The notes: generated from the letters alone by a model not told the origin. A stretch of 64,000 bases of DNA from Motiliproteus sp036960175 (GCA_036960175.1 JBALWH010000011.1:44223-108222); one strand, 5' to 3'; counted from the first letter of the stretch, positions 36,663-46,951 are shown. Made by a program: numbers and translations.

Positions 36663-36926
36663 TCAGCCCACTCCACAAGACACTATCACGCGCTGAAAAA
36701 CATGAACTAGAACATCATGCTCTCTGATATAGTCAGCTATGCTATTGCAGCTAACCTACCTAATAGTAATAGATTGAATTCCATTCTGCTCTAGCTTAGT
36801 TAAAGTATTTCCTATAATTAACGTACACGAACATAATTTACTTGATGATCATCAATGCTCTCAGACAACTCCTTGACCATCAGTATGTTGCCCACCAGAG
36901 TCCCACTATGAAGTATAAGGCTTAGC

Positions 36927-38561
36927 ATGCTGAAAGCGCTCAAAAACTGGCAATCCCACCGCAAGCAGAATCTGCTTTCCTATAGACTGCTGATCTACAT
37001 ACTCATGTGCAGCACTTTATTGGCAGTGCTCAGCACCGCAGTACAATTATACTGGGATTATAAAAACGATATCAGCAACATCGAAAAGGGCATCCAGTCC
37101 ATTGAGGCGGGCTATCTGGACTCTCTGGCTTCGAGCCTTTGGAAGCTAGACCAGGATCAGATTGGAATTCAGCTCGACGGTATCATGAAGCTTCCCGATA
37201 TCGGCTTTACATCGATCACTGAAATTGTCGCCAACAAAGAAGAATCTGTTTTTTACCGCGGCAACAAAGCCTCTGAGTTCCCCATTTTTCGCCAGTTCGA
37301 GTTGTTTTACAATCAAACACTGGTGGGCCGACTGGAAGTGGGGGCGACCCTGGATAACGTCTATGACCGCTTGTTAAAAAAGTTTCTGGTTATCCTCGGT
37401 AGCCAAGCGATAAAAACCTTCCTAGTATCGATCTGCATCCTGGTTATCGTCCACCTGCTGGTAGTACGCCACCTCAACAGCCTATCCCGCTATACCCAGC
37501 ACCTAGATCTGGACAACCTTGATAATGAATTACAACTAGAAAAGGCGCCAAAACCACAGGACCAGTCTGACGCTATCGATCAACTGGCCAACACCATTCG
37601 CGAAATGAGGAATAACATTCGGACCCAGCTGAACGGCAAAAAGCAAGCTCAGGAACAACTTCAGCAATTGAATGAAGAGCTAGAACAGCGGGTCCAATAC
37701 CGCACCGCAACCCTTAAGCACACCAATGACCGACTGTCCTCAGCACTGCAGGAATTGACGGCAACTAAAGATAAGTTGGTCGAATCAGAAAAAATGGCGG
37801 CGCTGGGTGAACTGGTGGCGGGAGTCGCCCATGAAATAAACACCCCCGTTGGCAATAGTCTGACCTCCTCCTCATTGATCAATGATCTGGCTGAAGATTT
37901 TAAAAACAATCTTAAACAAGGCACTCTCACCCAAGTCAGTGCCGACGAATTTAGTCGTGATATCTGCGAAGCCAGCCAGTTAATTAGCATCAATCTGCAG
38001 CGAGCCTCGACACTAATCACCAGTTTCAAACAGATCGCTGTCGACCAGGGTAACGAACAAACTCGGCCGTTCAACCTGAGCGAAAATCTGCAACAGGCCA
38101 TATCCTTACTGAAGCCCGAAATAGATAAATCCAATTGTAAAATCGACATCAACTGCGATACGGGGCTAAGGATGGTCAGCTATCCGGACAGCCTTATCCA
38201 GGTCTATAACAATCTGATCAGTAATTCTATTATTCATGGCTTCGAGAGCAAAGGCGACGGCCTGATCAATATCGATATTGAACGCAACGGTGGCAATATT
38301 TTGATTCATTATCGAGATAACGGCCGAGGCATACCAGAACAGATCAAGCACCGGATATTTAATCCATTTGTAACCGGAAAACGAGGGGCCGGTGGTGGCA
38401 GCGGCCTAGGAACGCACTTAGTTTATAACCTGATCACACAGTTACTCAATGGCAGTATCGAGTGCGTCAGCACGGAAGGCCAAGGCGCTGGTTTTGAGAT
38501 TGTCATCCCGGTACAGCATCAAAGCCAACCGGATGATGAGGATGATGATTGTTGGGAATAG
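36927..38561 (+). CDS. membrane sensor histidine kinase
   Basis: 544 residues. Helix 1 is near 18-42, a periplasmic sensor follows (about 43-150, with S-L-A-S-S-L-W-K-L-D-Q-D-Q), helix 2 is near 155-180, then a coiled coil rich in Gln/Glu (about 235-290) leads to HisKA with G-V-A-H-E-I-N-T-P-V-G-N. HATPase boxes are N-N-L-I-S-N-S-I-I-H-G-F and G-S-G-L-G-T-H-L-V-Y. AAGG precedes the ATG. The E-I-N-T-P-V-G-N form of the H box is found in a kinase group often linked to DUF3369/HD-GYP regulators; such a regulator is divergently encoded here. Confidence 0.9.
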   Translation: MLKALKNWQSHRKQNLLSYRLLIYILMCSTLLAVLSTAVQLYWDYKNDISNIEKGIQSIEAGYLDSLASSLWKLDQDQIGIQLDGIMKLPDIGFTSITEIVANKEESVFYRGNKASEFPIFRQFELFYNQTLVGRLEVGATLDNVYDRLLKKFLVILGSQAIKTFLVSICILVIVHLLVVRHLNSLSRYTQHLDLDNLDNELQLEKAPKPQDQSDAIDQLANTIREMRNNIRTQLNGKKQAQEQLQQLNEELEQRVQYRTATLKHTNDRLSSALQELTATKDKLVESEKMAALGELVAGVAHEINTPVGNSLTSSSLINDLAEDFKNNLKQGTLTQVSADEFSRDICEASQLISINLQRASTLITSFKQIAVDQGNEQTRPFNLSENLQQAISLLKPEIDKSNCKIDINCDTGLRMVSYPDSLIQVYNNLISNSIIHGFESKGDGLINIDIERNGGNILIHYRDNGRGIPEQIKHRIFNPFVTGKRGAGGGSGLGTHLVYNLITQLLNGSIECVSTEGQGAGFEIVIPVQHQSQPDDEDDDCWE

Positions 38562-40286
38562 CTAACAAGGCTCCAGATAATCCACCATCAACTGCACACT
38601 GGTGCGCCCACGAAACTCATTGATGTCGAGTTTGTAGGCCAGCCTAGCCTGCTGGCTAGTATTGGGCCAGACATCGGTATCCACATTAAAAGCGATAGCA
38701 TCCACACAATGACCACTCCCCGGCTCAGCCAACATCAACTTAAGGTGCCGCTGACCAACGATGCGCTGTTGCACGATATTGAAGACACCATCAAACAGCG
38801 GCTCTGGGAAGTTCTGCCCCCAGGGCCCCGCATCCCTTAACTGCTGCGCCATTTCCAAACTCAATTCACTAGCTGCCAACTCGCCATCTGATTCGATCCG
38901 CGCCTGAAAATCGTCATCGTTAAGCTGGCGACGCACTTCTTCATCAAAGGCCTGGCTAAAGGCATCAAGATCTTCTCGACGCAAACTCATTCCCGCAGCC
39001 ATTGCATGACCACCAAACTTGCTTAGCAGCTGCGGGCAGCGGGCAGCGACCGCATCCAGTGCGTCACGAATATGTAGTTTGGGGATAGAACGGGCAGACC
39101 CCTTAATCATGCCTCCCTCGGCCTGCGCAAAGGCGATAACCGGGCGATGCAGACGCTCTTTGATACGCGACGCCAGAATACCGATAACGCCTTCATGCCA
39201 ACTGGCATCAAACAGACAAAGCCCTGCCGGCATCTCTGCCTCGCCTGCCAATGCCATGTTATCTAAGATATTCAGAGCCTGGTCCTGCATCGATTGTTCA
39301 ATGCGCTTGCGATCCTGGTTCAACTCATCCAACTGAAAAGCCAGTGCGTTAGCTGCATCTGCATCTGTGCTCAGCAGGCATTCAATACCGATAGACATAT
39401 CTTCCAGACGGCCGGCAGCATTGAGACGCGGCCCCACTGCAAAACCCAGATCCGAGGCCACTAGTTTGCGATGATCACGACCGGCAACAGACAGCAACGC
39501 AAGAATTCCGGGGCGAGCCGCACCCGCCCGAATACGCCGCAGCCCTTGCTCTACCAAGATGCGATTATTCTGATCCAGAGACACCACATCAGCCACCGTA
39601 CCCAAGGCCACTAGGTCCAAGTAAGAGGCCATGTTTGGAACTTCCAGGCCCTGAGACTGAAACCAATTACGCCCTTGCAGCTCCCGCCTCAATGCGCTCA
39701 TTACGTAGAAAATAACGCCCACGCCACAGAGGTTTTTACTAGGGAAATCACATCCATGCTGGTTGGGATTAACCAGCGCATCCGCTTCCGGCAGGCTTTT
39801 TCCAGGCAGGTGGTGATCGGTAACTACCACCCGCATGCCGAGCTCTTTGGCGGCCTGAACACCCTCTATACTGGAAATCCCATTATCCACCGTAATCAGT
39901 AGGTCTGGAGATTTTTGCGCAGCCACGGCAACAATTTCGGGGCTGAGGCCGTAACCAAATTGAAATCGGTTAGGCACCAGAAAATCAACCCACGCAGCCC
40001 CCATAGCCCGTAATGCCAATACCGCCAGCGAGCTGCTAGTCGCCCCGTCGCAATCGAAGTCGCCGACAATCAGTATGCGCTTAGCGCTCACCACCGCATC
40101 CGCTATTTCGGCAATCGCCTCTGGCATGCCTTTCATGGCCTGATAAGATTCCAGTCCATTCAGCGTTCGCTCTAACTCCTTTGTATTCTGAATACCACGC
40201 GAACCATAAATACGTTGCAGAAGCGGCGGCAAAGAAGGCTCATTGAGAGGATATTCATTATTACGACGGACGATGAGCTTATTCAT
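38562..40286 (-). CDS. recJ: single-stranded-DNA-specific exonuclease RecJ
   Basis: 574 residues from the ATG at 40286 (M-N-K-L-I-V-R-R); an upstream start at 40307 would overlap the preceding gene more. DHH-family motifs: V-G-D-F-D-C-D-G-A-T near 74-83, V-T-D-H-H-L-P-G, and the DHHA1 part with K-F-G-G-H-A-M-A-A-G-M-S. RecJ degrades 5' single strands in recombination and mismatch repair. It follows the ElyC-like gene with an 8-base overlap and precedes no further gene on this strand; its stop meets the convergent kinase gene. Confidence 0.96.
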   Translation of the reverse strand: MNKLIVRRNNEYPLNEPSLPPLLQRIYGSRGIQNTKELERTLNGLESYQAMKGMPEAIAEIADAVVSAKRILIVGDFDCDGATSSSLAVLALRAMGAAWVDFLVPNRFQFGYGLSPEIVAVAAQKSPDLLITVDNGISSIEGVQAAKELGMRVVVTDHHLPGKSLPEADALVNPNQHGCDFPSKNLCGVGVIFYVMSALRRELQGRNWFQSQGLEVPNMASYLDLVALGTVADVVSLDQNNRILVEQGLRRIRAGAARPGILALLSVAGRDHRKLVASDLGFAVGPRLNAAGRLEDMSIGIECLLSTDADAANALAFQLDELNQDRKRIEQSMQDQALNILDNMALAGEAEMPAGLCLFDASWHEGVIGILASRIKERLHRPVIAFAQAEGGMIKGSARSIPKLHIRDALDAVAARCPQLLSKFGGHAMAAGMSLRREDLDAFSQAFDEEVRRQLNDDDFQARIESDGELAASELSLEMAQQLRDAGPWGQNFPEPLFDGVFNIVQQRIVGQRHLKLMLAEPGSGHCVDAIAFNVDTDVWPNTSQQARLAYKLDINEFRGRTSVQLMVDYLEPC

Positions 40287-41133
40287 TATTGGATTCCGGG
40301 GAGACAACTAACATGGGGACTGGCGATGGCAAGAGCGAAGACGTTTTACCCGTGAATCTGTACGCTAGCAGACCAATCCACTCCCTCAACACCCCTTTGA
40401 ACCCACTGAGATTATTGGCCAGATCGAAATGGAAGCTCTGGTGAGCACTCGAACGAAAATCCACCGGATAAGGCAGCACATCAATCCCTTGACGGCGAAA
40501 CACTCCGACCGCACGAGGCATATGGAATGCAGAGGTCACCAATAACCACTTAGCCGATTTACGCGGTTTCATCAGAGGCATGCTGAATAGTGCATTCTCA
40601 TAGGTATTTCGAGAATTTCGCTCAAACATCACCCGCTTCTCGAGCCCCAATCCCTGAAGGTAGACTTTAACCACATCAGCCCCGCGAATAGTCTGATCGC
40701 TGATGGAGCTAGACCCGCCGCTATAGATGAAAGCGGCATCAGGGTAATAACGCAACAGTTCGGACATCACTAACAAACGCTCTGCAGCCTCATTGGTTTC
40801 AAGGCTGCTCCACTCAAGGCTATTGCGCAGATGTTCTGATCCGCCCAATACAATCACCCCAGCGAGCTGTTCTTCAGAAGGCAGTGGCGGTCGCACAAAC
40901 TGACGCTCCAACGGCAGCAACAAAACATTCCCAAAAGGATAAACGGCAATCGACCAGGTCAGCAGCAAAGACACCCATAACAAACCCCGGCCGCGGCGCT
41001 GGAGGCTTGGAATTTCTACCTTTTTACTGGAAGCACTAAGCAATACCGCGAAGGTAAACATAAACAACAGCAAGTGATCGGGACTAGTAACAGCCCAGAA
41101 CATTTTGGAAAGCCAGAAGAACAGATCATCCAT
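40279..41133 (-). CDS. YdcF/ElyC-family envelope protein
   Basis: 284 residues. Two N-terminal membrane helices (near 18-36 and 50-70) are followed by a DUF218 domain: V-I-V-L-G-G-S near 92-98, F-I-Y-S-G-G-S-S-S near 137-145, E-R-N-S-R-N-T-Y-E-N-A near 175-185 and V-T-S-A-F-H-M-P-R-A. The length and two-helix start fit ElyC, which in E. coli is tied to peptidoglycan synthesis at low temperature. It lies between the threonine genes and recJ. Confidence 0.88.
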   Translation of the reverse strand: MDDLFFWLSKMFWAVTSPDHLLLFMFTFAVLLSASSKKVEIPSLQRRGRGLLWVSLLLTWSIAVYPFGNVLLLPLERQFVRPPLPSEEQLAGVIVLGGSEHLRNSLEWSSLETNEAAERLLVMSELLRYYPDAAFIYSGGSSSISDQTIRGADVVKVYLQGLGLEKRVMFERNSRNTYENALFSMPLMKPRKSAKWLLVTSAFHMPRAVGVFRRQGIDVLPYPVDFRSSAHQSFHFDLANNLSGFKGVLREWIGLLAYRFTGKTSSLLPSPVPMLVVSPESNNE

Positions 41134-41142
41134 GGCAAATAG

Positions 41143-41165
41143 AAGCCCCGCTCTAGGCGGGGCTT
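41143..41165 (-). terminator. terminator after thrC
   Basis: AAGCCCCGC and GCGGGGCTT form a 9-bp stem with a 5-base loop, 12 bp past the thrC stop on the minus strand. The T tract is poor (CTTCTATTT), so termination may be partial and the ElyC-like gene may also be read from upstream. Confidence 0.75.
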
Positions 41166-41176
41166 TGGGGGGTCAG

Positions 41177-42583
41177 TTAACTAACGTGTTTGCTGATAAA
41201 TGCCTGCACTACAGACAAGTCTTTAGGCAGCACCTCATAACGCTCATCACGGTCGAACAGGTCTTCCAGGTGATGAGGAAGGGCCGGCGCTTTACAACCC
41301 GCTTTAACCACTGGATCCGGGAATTTAACCGGATGAGCGGTGGCCAAGGCAATCATTGGCGTTTCTGCGTCACGACGACACTGCTGAGCTGCCTCCACAC
41401 CAATAGCGGTATGTGGATCAAGCAACTCCTCGGTGCGCTCGAACATATCAGCAATCACCTGAACACAACGCTCATCATCAACAGCGTAGCTGTCGAACAA
41501 TTCACGAGCCTTGTCTAAACGTGCCGGATCAATAGATACCGCTTCTTTGTTCAGACGTCCCATCAGATCATTGACCAAATCGCCGTCACGATCGTGAAGA
41601 TCGAACAGCAGACGCTCAAAATTACTGGAGACCATAATATCCATACTTGGCGACAGCGTATGCACCAGCTCCTGCTTGGAGTAGTCGTTGTTGCTTATAC
41701 AGCGATGAAGGACATCGTTACAGTTAGTAGCAACCACCAGCTGCTTGATCGGTAAGCCCATCCCCCGCGCCAGGTAGCCGGCAAAAATATCGCCAAAGTT
41801 ACCCGTAGGCACTGAAAATGAAACTTCGCGATGGGGGCCGCCCAAGGACAGCGACGCATGGAAGTAATAAACGATCTGAGCCATGATACGAGCCCAGTTA
41901 ATCGAGTTTACTGCCACCAGCTTGCGACCGCCGAGGAATGACTGGTCGGCAAAACTATCTTTAACCATCTGCTGACAATCATCGAAGTTACCGCCGATGG
42001 CGATGTTATGGATATTGTCACCCATAATGGTCGTCATCTGTTTACGCTGCACGTCGGACACCCGATTATGGGGATGCAGAATAAAGATATCCACATTGGC
42101 ACAACGACGACAACCTTCAATGGCGGCCGAACCGGTATCACCGGAGGTAGCGCCCATGATAACCACTTTTTCACCACGCTTTTCCAGCACGTAGTCCAGC
42201 AGGCGGCCCAGCAGCTGCAGCGCAAAATCTTTAAAGGCCAGAGTCGGCCCATGAAACAACTCCAGTAGCCAAAGATTAGAATCTAACTGCTTAAGCGGCG
42301 CTACTGCATCATGAGCAAACACCGGATTCTCTCCGCTAACACCGTAGGTTTCATCGATGATGGCGTTTAGATCATCCTCAGGAATAGTACCGGCAACAAA
42401 AGGCGCGATGATCTTCTTGGCCAGATCCGCATAGGACAACCCAGCCCAGGAAGCAATCTCTTCCTGGGAGAATTTTGGTAAAGTTTCTGGCACATAAAGC
42501 CCACCATCAGGAGCAAGCCCTGCCAGCAAAACTTCTTCAAAATTCATCGCCGGAGACTGACCCCGAGTAGAGATATACTTCAT
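41177..42583 (-). CDS. thrC: threonine synthase
   Basis: 468 residues, normal for the long bacterial form. PLP-binding Lys is K118 in H-G-P-T-L-A-F-K-D-F; the phosphate loop S-G-D-T-G-S-A-A and the N-F-G-D-I-F-A-G-Y-L segment are present. It converts O-phosphohomoserine to threonine. AGGAG precedes the ATG, nine bases after hom, so hom-thrC is an operon as in Pseudomonas. No thrB is nearby; homoserine kinase must be elsewhere. Confidence 0.97.
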   Translation of the reverse strand: MKYISTRGQSPAMNFEEVLLAGLAPDGGLYVPETLPKFSQEEIASWAGLSYADLAKKIIAPFVAGTIPEDDLNAIIDETYGVSGENPVFAHDAVAPLKQLDSNLWLLELFHGPTLAFKDFALQLLGRLLDYVLEKRGEKVVIMGATSGDTGSAAIEGCRRCANVDIFILHPHNRVSDVQRKQMTTIMGDNIHNIAIGGNFDDCQQMVKDSFADQSFLGGRKLVAVNSINWARIMAQIVYYFHASLSLGGPHREVSFSVPTGNFGDIFAGYLARGMGLPIKQLVVATNCNDVLHRCISNNDYSKQELVHTLSPSMDIMVSSNFERLLFDLHDRDGDLVNDLMGRLNKEAVSIDPARLDKARELFDSYAVDDERCVQVIADMFERTEELLDPHTAIGVEAAQQCRRDAETPMIALATAHPVKFPDPVVKAGCKAPALPHHLEDLFDRDERYEVLPKDLSVVQAFISKHVS

Positions 42584-42592
42584 GCTGCTCTC

Positions 42593-43903
42593 CTAGTTCG
42601 CATCCAGCTGTTCAACACGGATGCGAGTAACCTTACCCGTAATACTAGCCAGCGCTTCGATCTGCTTGATCGCTTCATTCATGCACTTTTCCTGAACCTC
42701 ATGGGTCAGAATGATGACTGGTACCAAATCCTTACGGGTTCCTTTCTGAATGATGGAATCAATGCTGATTTTCTGCTGGGACAGAATACTAGTAATCTCC
42801 GCCAGAACACCTGGATGATCAAACGCACTCATTCGCAGATAATAGGCAGTCCGAACCTCGTCCATCGGCAGGATAGGAAGATCCGACAGCTGGGACGGAT
42901 GAAACGCCAGGTGAGGCACTCGATTATCACGATCCGCAGTCATGGTACGTACGACATCGACCAAGTCAGCAATAATAGCGGAAGCTGTTGGTTCGCCGCC
43001 GGCACCAGCACCGTAGTACAAGGTTGAACCAACCGCATCTGCATCAACCAAGACGGCGTTCATGACGCCATCAACATTGGCAAGCAGACGCTTTTCTGGG
43101 ATCAGTGTCGGATGCACGCGCAGCTCAATGCCCTGCTCAGTGCGGCGACTGATACCTAGATGCTTGATACGATAACCAAACTCCTCTGCGTAAGTCACGT
43201 CTTCAGTGGTAATGCCGCTAATACCTTCGGTATAAGCTTTGCTGAACTGCAAAGGCACACCATAGGCGATAGACGCTAGAATGGTCAGCTTATGAGCCGC
43301 ATCAATACCTTCGACGTCAAAGGTAGGATCCGCTTCGGCATACCCCAGGTCCTGCGCTTCTTTCAACACATCATCAAACGCACGGCCTTTATCACGCATC
43401 TCGGTAAGAATAAAATTCCCGGTTCCGTTAATAATGCCTGCTAACCAATTGATCTTATTAGCAGATAGGCCTTCACGAATAGCTTTGATGATAGGAACAC
43501 CACCGGCAACAGAGGCTTCGAAAGCGACCATCACATTTTTACGCTGAGCCGCTTCAAAAATTTCGTTACCGTGCTCGGCGATCAGCGCCTTGTTAGCCGT
43601 AACGACATGCTTGCCATTTTCAATGGCAGCCAGGACCAGTTCACGGGCAATATCATAACCACCGATCAACTCAACAACGATATCCACTTCAGGATTCTTA
43701 GCAACGGCGAAAATATCATCCGTAATCTGAACCCCGGTGGTGTCGCAGGCCGGATTCTCACGCCGTGCGCCAATTTGCTCGACGCGAATCACACGACCAG
43801 CACGGCGTGTAATCTCTTTTTCGTTACGTTTAAGGACATTAAAAGTACCGCCACCGACAGTACCAAGACCACAGATACCTACTTTTACTGGTTTTAAACC
43901 CAT
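42593..43903 (-). CDS. hom: homoserine dehydrogenase
   Basis: 436 residues from the ATG at 43903 (M-G-L-K-P-V-K-V-G-I-C-G-L-G-T-V-G-G-G-T), which carries the NAD(P) Rossmann start; the frame is open 12 codons further upstream but family proteins begin here. Catalytic-domain motifs G-T-x-N-F-I-L-T and D-P-x-x-D-V-E-G-I-D-A-A-H-K are present. A C-terminal ACT domain (about 345-425) indicates feedback control by threonine. It is operonic with thrC. In Pseudomonas hom is adjacent to dsbC; here 7 kb of other genes intervene. Confidence 0.96.
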   Translation of the reverse strand: MGLKPVKVGICGLGTVGGGTFNVLKRNEKEITRRAGRVIRVEQIGARRENPACDTTGVQITDDIFAVAKNPEVDIVVELIGGYDIARELVLAAIENGKHVVTANKALIAEHGNEIFEAAQRKNVMVAFEASVAGGVPIIKAIREGLSANKINWLAGIINGTGNFILTEMRDKGRAFDDVLKEAQDLGYAEADPTFDVEGIDAAHKLTILASIAYGVPLQFSKAYTEGISGITTEDVTYAEEFGYRIKHLGISRRTEQGIELRVHPTLIPEKRLLANVDGVMNAVLVDADAVGSTLYYGAGAGGEPTASAIIADLVDVVRTMTADRDNRVPHLAFHPSQLSDLPILPMDEVRTAYYLRMSAFDHPGVLAEITSILSQQKISIDSIIQKGTRKDLVPVIILTHEVQEKCMNEAIKQIEALASITGKVTRIRVEQLDAN

Positions 43904-44096
43904 TCCCACAGCCCTTTGCTGATCGTCTTCAAGATGCACGAGCTGGAGTCATCCGCAGCCGCGCCAAAAAATGGCTCACATTGTAGCAAAAAACCATCGC
44001 CGGAGTGGGCAATAATGAGCAAAAAAACATTTTCTATAGAGTTTCTTAAAAACCTCTACAGATCCCACGAGAGACTCGACAAATAGAGAACAAAAA

Positions 44097-44726
44097 TCAA
44101 TCGGGCGCTCTATAGACTGGCAGACATAAACCAAACACAATCGCCGCACTGCGCAAGCTAAATGCCGCAAACAACCCGCCAATAAGCGCCACAGAATCAG
44201 GCAATAAAAACCACTTTAAAGACAGATAACCCAGCGATCCAACCACTGTAGCGGTGACATAGAGTTCGCGCTGACGAAGAACCAAAGACTCACCACAAAG
44301 CACATCCCGAATAATGCCTCCAAAAGACGCCGTCATCACCCCCATACAAATGGCGATCAGTGGAGAGGCTCCCGCATCAATGGCGATCTTAGTTCCGGTC
44401 ACAGAAAACAATGCCAGTCCCAAAGCGTCCATCCAGATCAGCGCCTTTAAACGGGACACAATGACGGGCACCAGAAAATAGGTAATGACCGCTGCCGACA
44501 AGCTGACAGCAACATAGACGGGCTGCTCGACCCAGTAAACGGGTGAGCGCCCCAATAACAAATCCCGAAGTGTTCCCCCACCCAGCCCGGTAACACTGCC
44601 AATTAACATAAAACCGAGAATATCCATCTCTTTTCGAGCGGCCTCCAATGCACCGGAAATCGCGAACACAGCTATACCAAACAGCCCCAGCCAACTAACC
44701 AACTGGCTTAAATCCAGTGTTTGCAT
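44097..44726 (-). CDS. TRIC-family (UPF0126/YicG) channel protein
   Basis: 209 residues from the ATG at 44726 (GAGG ten bases upstream). Two repeats of a three-helix unit, each with the family glycines: F-A-I-S-G-A-L-E-A-A-R-K-E-M-D then G-G-G-T-L-R-D-L-L-L-G; and L-F-S-V-T-G-T-K-I-A then F-G-G-I-I-R-D-V-L-C-G-E. Bacterial TRIC proteins form trimeric inner-membrane cation channels, probably for K+. It starts the accessory block between hom and dsbC. Confidence 0.9.
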   Translation of the reverse strand: MQTLDLSQLVSWLGLFGIAVFAISGALEAARKEMDILGFMLIGSVTGLGGGTLRDLLLGRSPVYWVEQPVYVAVSLSAAVITYFLVPVIVSRLKALIWMDALGLALFSVTGTKIAIDAGASPLIAICMGVMTASFGGIIRDVLCGESLVLRQRELYVTATVVGSLGYLSLKWFLLPDSVALIGGLFAAFSLRSAAIVFGLCLPVYRAPD

Positions 44727-44830
44727 AGTTTTTTCAACCTCACGACAGTTTTTTCTGGACCTTCTAGCAAAGGACGATAACAATAAAACCTATAACATTA
44801 AGAATTATTACGATCTTTTCAGGATTGACC

Positions 44831-45172
44831 ATGAGTGCTGAGCGCCGCCAACACCCTCGCTATAATAAACGACTGTCCGCGCTGCTGGTTTTACCTGACG
44901 GACACCAAATGGAAGTTAATACGTCGAACCTCTCCAGCGGAGGTGCCAGTATAGTGACCAATAAGCGACTACCAGCCGGCGTCCATATTCTAATGGAATT
45001 AAGCCCTCCCAGCCCACCTGAACGCAGTGTTTTTAAGCTCTGGGCTAACACCCTGCACAGCCAGCCTCTAGACGACCAACAAGGTTTCGGCTTGGGACTT
45101 GAGTTTGAAAAGACGCCGGTCCACTACAAGCACCTGATTATGTCGCTAGATCCTAATCCTCGACTGGCCTGA
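44831..45172 (+). CDS. PilZ domain protein
   Basis: 113 residues. The cyclic di-GMP contact motifs are visible at the start, R-R-Q-H-P-R-Y (RxxxR) and N-L-S-S-G-G-A-S (D/NxSxxG) about 30 residues later. AGGA precedes the ATG by eight bases; a TTG two codons upstream is less likely. A single-domain PilZ protein is an effector or adaptor of c-di-GMP signalling. It is the only plus-strand gene of this block. Confidence 0.9.
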   Translation: MSAERRQHPRYNKRLSALLVLPDGHQMEVNTSNLSSGGASIVTNKRLPAGVHILMELSPPSPPERSVFKLWANTLHSQPLDDQQGFGLGLEFEKTPVHYKHLIMSLDPNPRLA

Positions 45173-45188
45173 CAGCACCGACAAACAC

Positions 45189-46925
45189 CTATTTGCCAAC
45201 CCCTGCTTTGGCAGCCTGAGCCTCAGGGGCAAGCCAGCGTTTCCAGATCCAATGCAAAAGATAACCCCGTGGAGGCTCCACACCAGTGATCAGATAATGA
45301 AGTGTATAAACATTGTTCAAATTCGCGTCCAACAGCTGCTGACTGCGGGTATCGCCACAAAAAACAATTAAATCGCCAGGCCTTGCGTGCTCCTTAAGAT
45401 CCGGTAGCATCATCACCTGCTCTCCTCGCTGCAACACCAACGGCAAACAACTCAGGGAATCATTAAGATTTTCCGGATTACGAACCAAATCCTCCAGTCT
45501 CAACACCCTCCCTCTATCAAGCTGCTCCTGAATCGCCCCGGCACCGACGTCACACAGCTTTTTAGTCCACAGGTGAGGCTTTCGATTGCCAAGAATATGA
45601 GACAGCTGCGCCACTATTCGATCGGTCAGTTCGCCATCACTACAACGCAGATGTTCTAAAAACTGATGAATAAGGGGCGAAATTAAAAGCAGCAGTATGG
45701 TACGCGCAGTCAGTAAGCTGGGCTGCATACTAAGACTGACGTTGGCGGCATTGAATACCATTTCATTCTCATGATGATTCTGTCTCACCACCATAAAAAT
45801 ATCCGGATTCAGAACTCTGGCACTTAACAAAATACGCAAATTTCTAGAATCACTATCAGTACCAGCCACCACCCCCACCGCGTTTTTTATACCGGCCTGC
45901 TTCAGGTTCTGATGATCAGCATGACCCTTAATGGTCAACGTTGAAAGATCATTATCCTCCAGCTCAGGATCAATGATAACCGTAGAAATATCATCACCAT
46001 TCAGATGCTTATAAATCCTTTTCCCCATCCGACCATAGCCGCATAAGATCCAATCACCAAGAGGGACGTTGGATCGCTGCTGTAGGTCTATTGCGCGAGC
46101 GCCCACCAACCACTGACTCAGGCTGTGCAGTTTTGGCGCTGTGACGGCGGTGCGCAACTGCACACCAAAGAGTTCGAAGGGATCGATAATGGATACCGAT
46201 TCCAGGCAGCGCAGATGATCCTGCTGCATGGTTTCGGTAGCTCGACAGATAATCCGCACATCTGGATTCAAAAACCGGGTCATCACCGCAATTTTTAGAT
46301 CCAGCTCCTCATCAGGTATCAAAGACACCACTGCCCGGCACATAGGGTGCTTAACACCCGCATCAACCAAGTGCTGAGGCACTCCCGCATCTCCGCACAA
46401 CCCTGGCATATTCACCCAGTAATCACGCATCGCCAACGCCTTAATGCGCTCGGAGTCACTATCGATCACCACCGCATTAATCTGGTTATCGCTCAGCCCT
46501 CGGGCCAGTAAACTCCCCGTATCACCAAACCCGCAGATAATAATAAAGGGTTCTTTGAGGGCCTTAACAGTGCGCGCGAACCGTCGCTCAGCCACCGCTG
46601 TACTAAAATGAGGGTTCTGGACCAAATTAATGATGGAACCTATGGCAAAGAGCCAGGCAATCGCCCCCATATACAGGCACAAAATGGCCCATAGGCGCTG
46701 TGTATCCGTAAAACTTAAAGGAAGTTCACCAAATCCGGTGGTCGTGGCGGTGTAGGTGAAAAAATAAAATGCATGAAAGAGGTTCATGGGCTCACCATCA
46801 AGCCCCTTAATCAGCGACATGCCGGTAATGCCCAGGCCGTAAACGACGATCAGCAGTAAAATTGGGCCACGCATATAGCGCAGCACAATGGCAGTAACAC
46901 GAGTCAGATCCGAGGTAGTCGCCAT
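45189..46925 (-). CDS. potassium channel-like protein with two TrkA-N (RCK) domains
   Basis: 578 residues. Two membrane helices flank a pore loop with T-T-T-G-F-G-E near 59-65, a variant of the K+ selectivity filter (usually T-V-G-Y-G). Two Rossmann RCK domains follow, beginning I-I-C-G-F-G-D-T-G near 135 and I-L-C-G-Y-G-R-M-G near 300, and a TrkA-C-like tail (about 480-560). The first helix begins near residue 15. The product should be an inner-membrane ligand-gated K+ channel. It is probably cotranscribed with the upstream DUF6394 gene. Confidence 0.85.
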   Translation of the reverse strand: MATTSDLTRVTAIVLRYMRGPILLLIVVYGLGITGMSLIKGLDGEPMNLFHAFYFFTYTATTTGFGELPLSFTDTQRLWAILCLYMGAIAWLFAIGSIINLVQNPHFSTAVAERRFARTVKALKEPFIIICGFGDTGSLLARGLSDNQINAVVIDSDSERIKALAMRDYWVNMPGLCGDAGVPQHLVDAGVKHPMCRAVVSLIPDEELDLKIAVMTRFLNPDVRIICRATETMQQDHLRCLESVSIIDPFELFGVQLRTAVTAPKLHSLSQWLVGARAIDLQQRSNVPLGDWILCGYGRMGKRIYKHLNGDDISTVIIDPELEDNDLSTLTIKGHADHQNLKQAGIKNAVGVVAGTDSDSRNLRILLSARVLNPDIFMVVRQNHHENEMVFNAANVSLSMQPSLLTARTILLLLISPLIHQFLEHLRCSDGELTDRIVAQLSHILGNRKPHLWTKKLCDVGAGAIQEQLDRGRVLRLEDLVRNPENLNDSLSCLPLVLQRGEQVMMLPDLKEHARPGDLIVFCGDTRSQQLLDANLNNVYTLHYLITGVEPPRGYLLHWIWKRWLAPEAQAAKAGVGK

Positions 46926-46951
46926 GAATGACGGCCTCCGTTTAACAGCTG

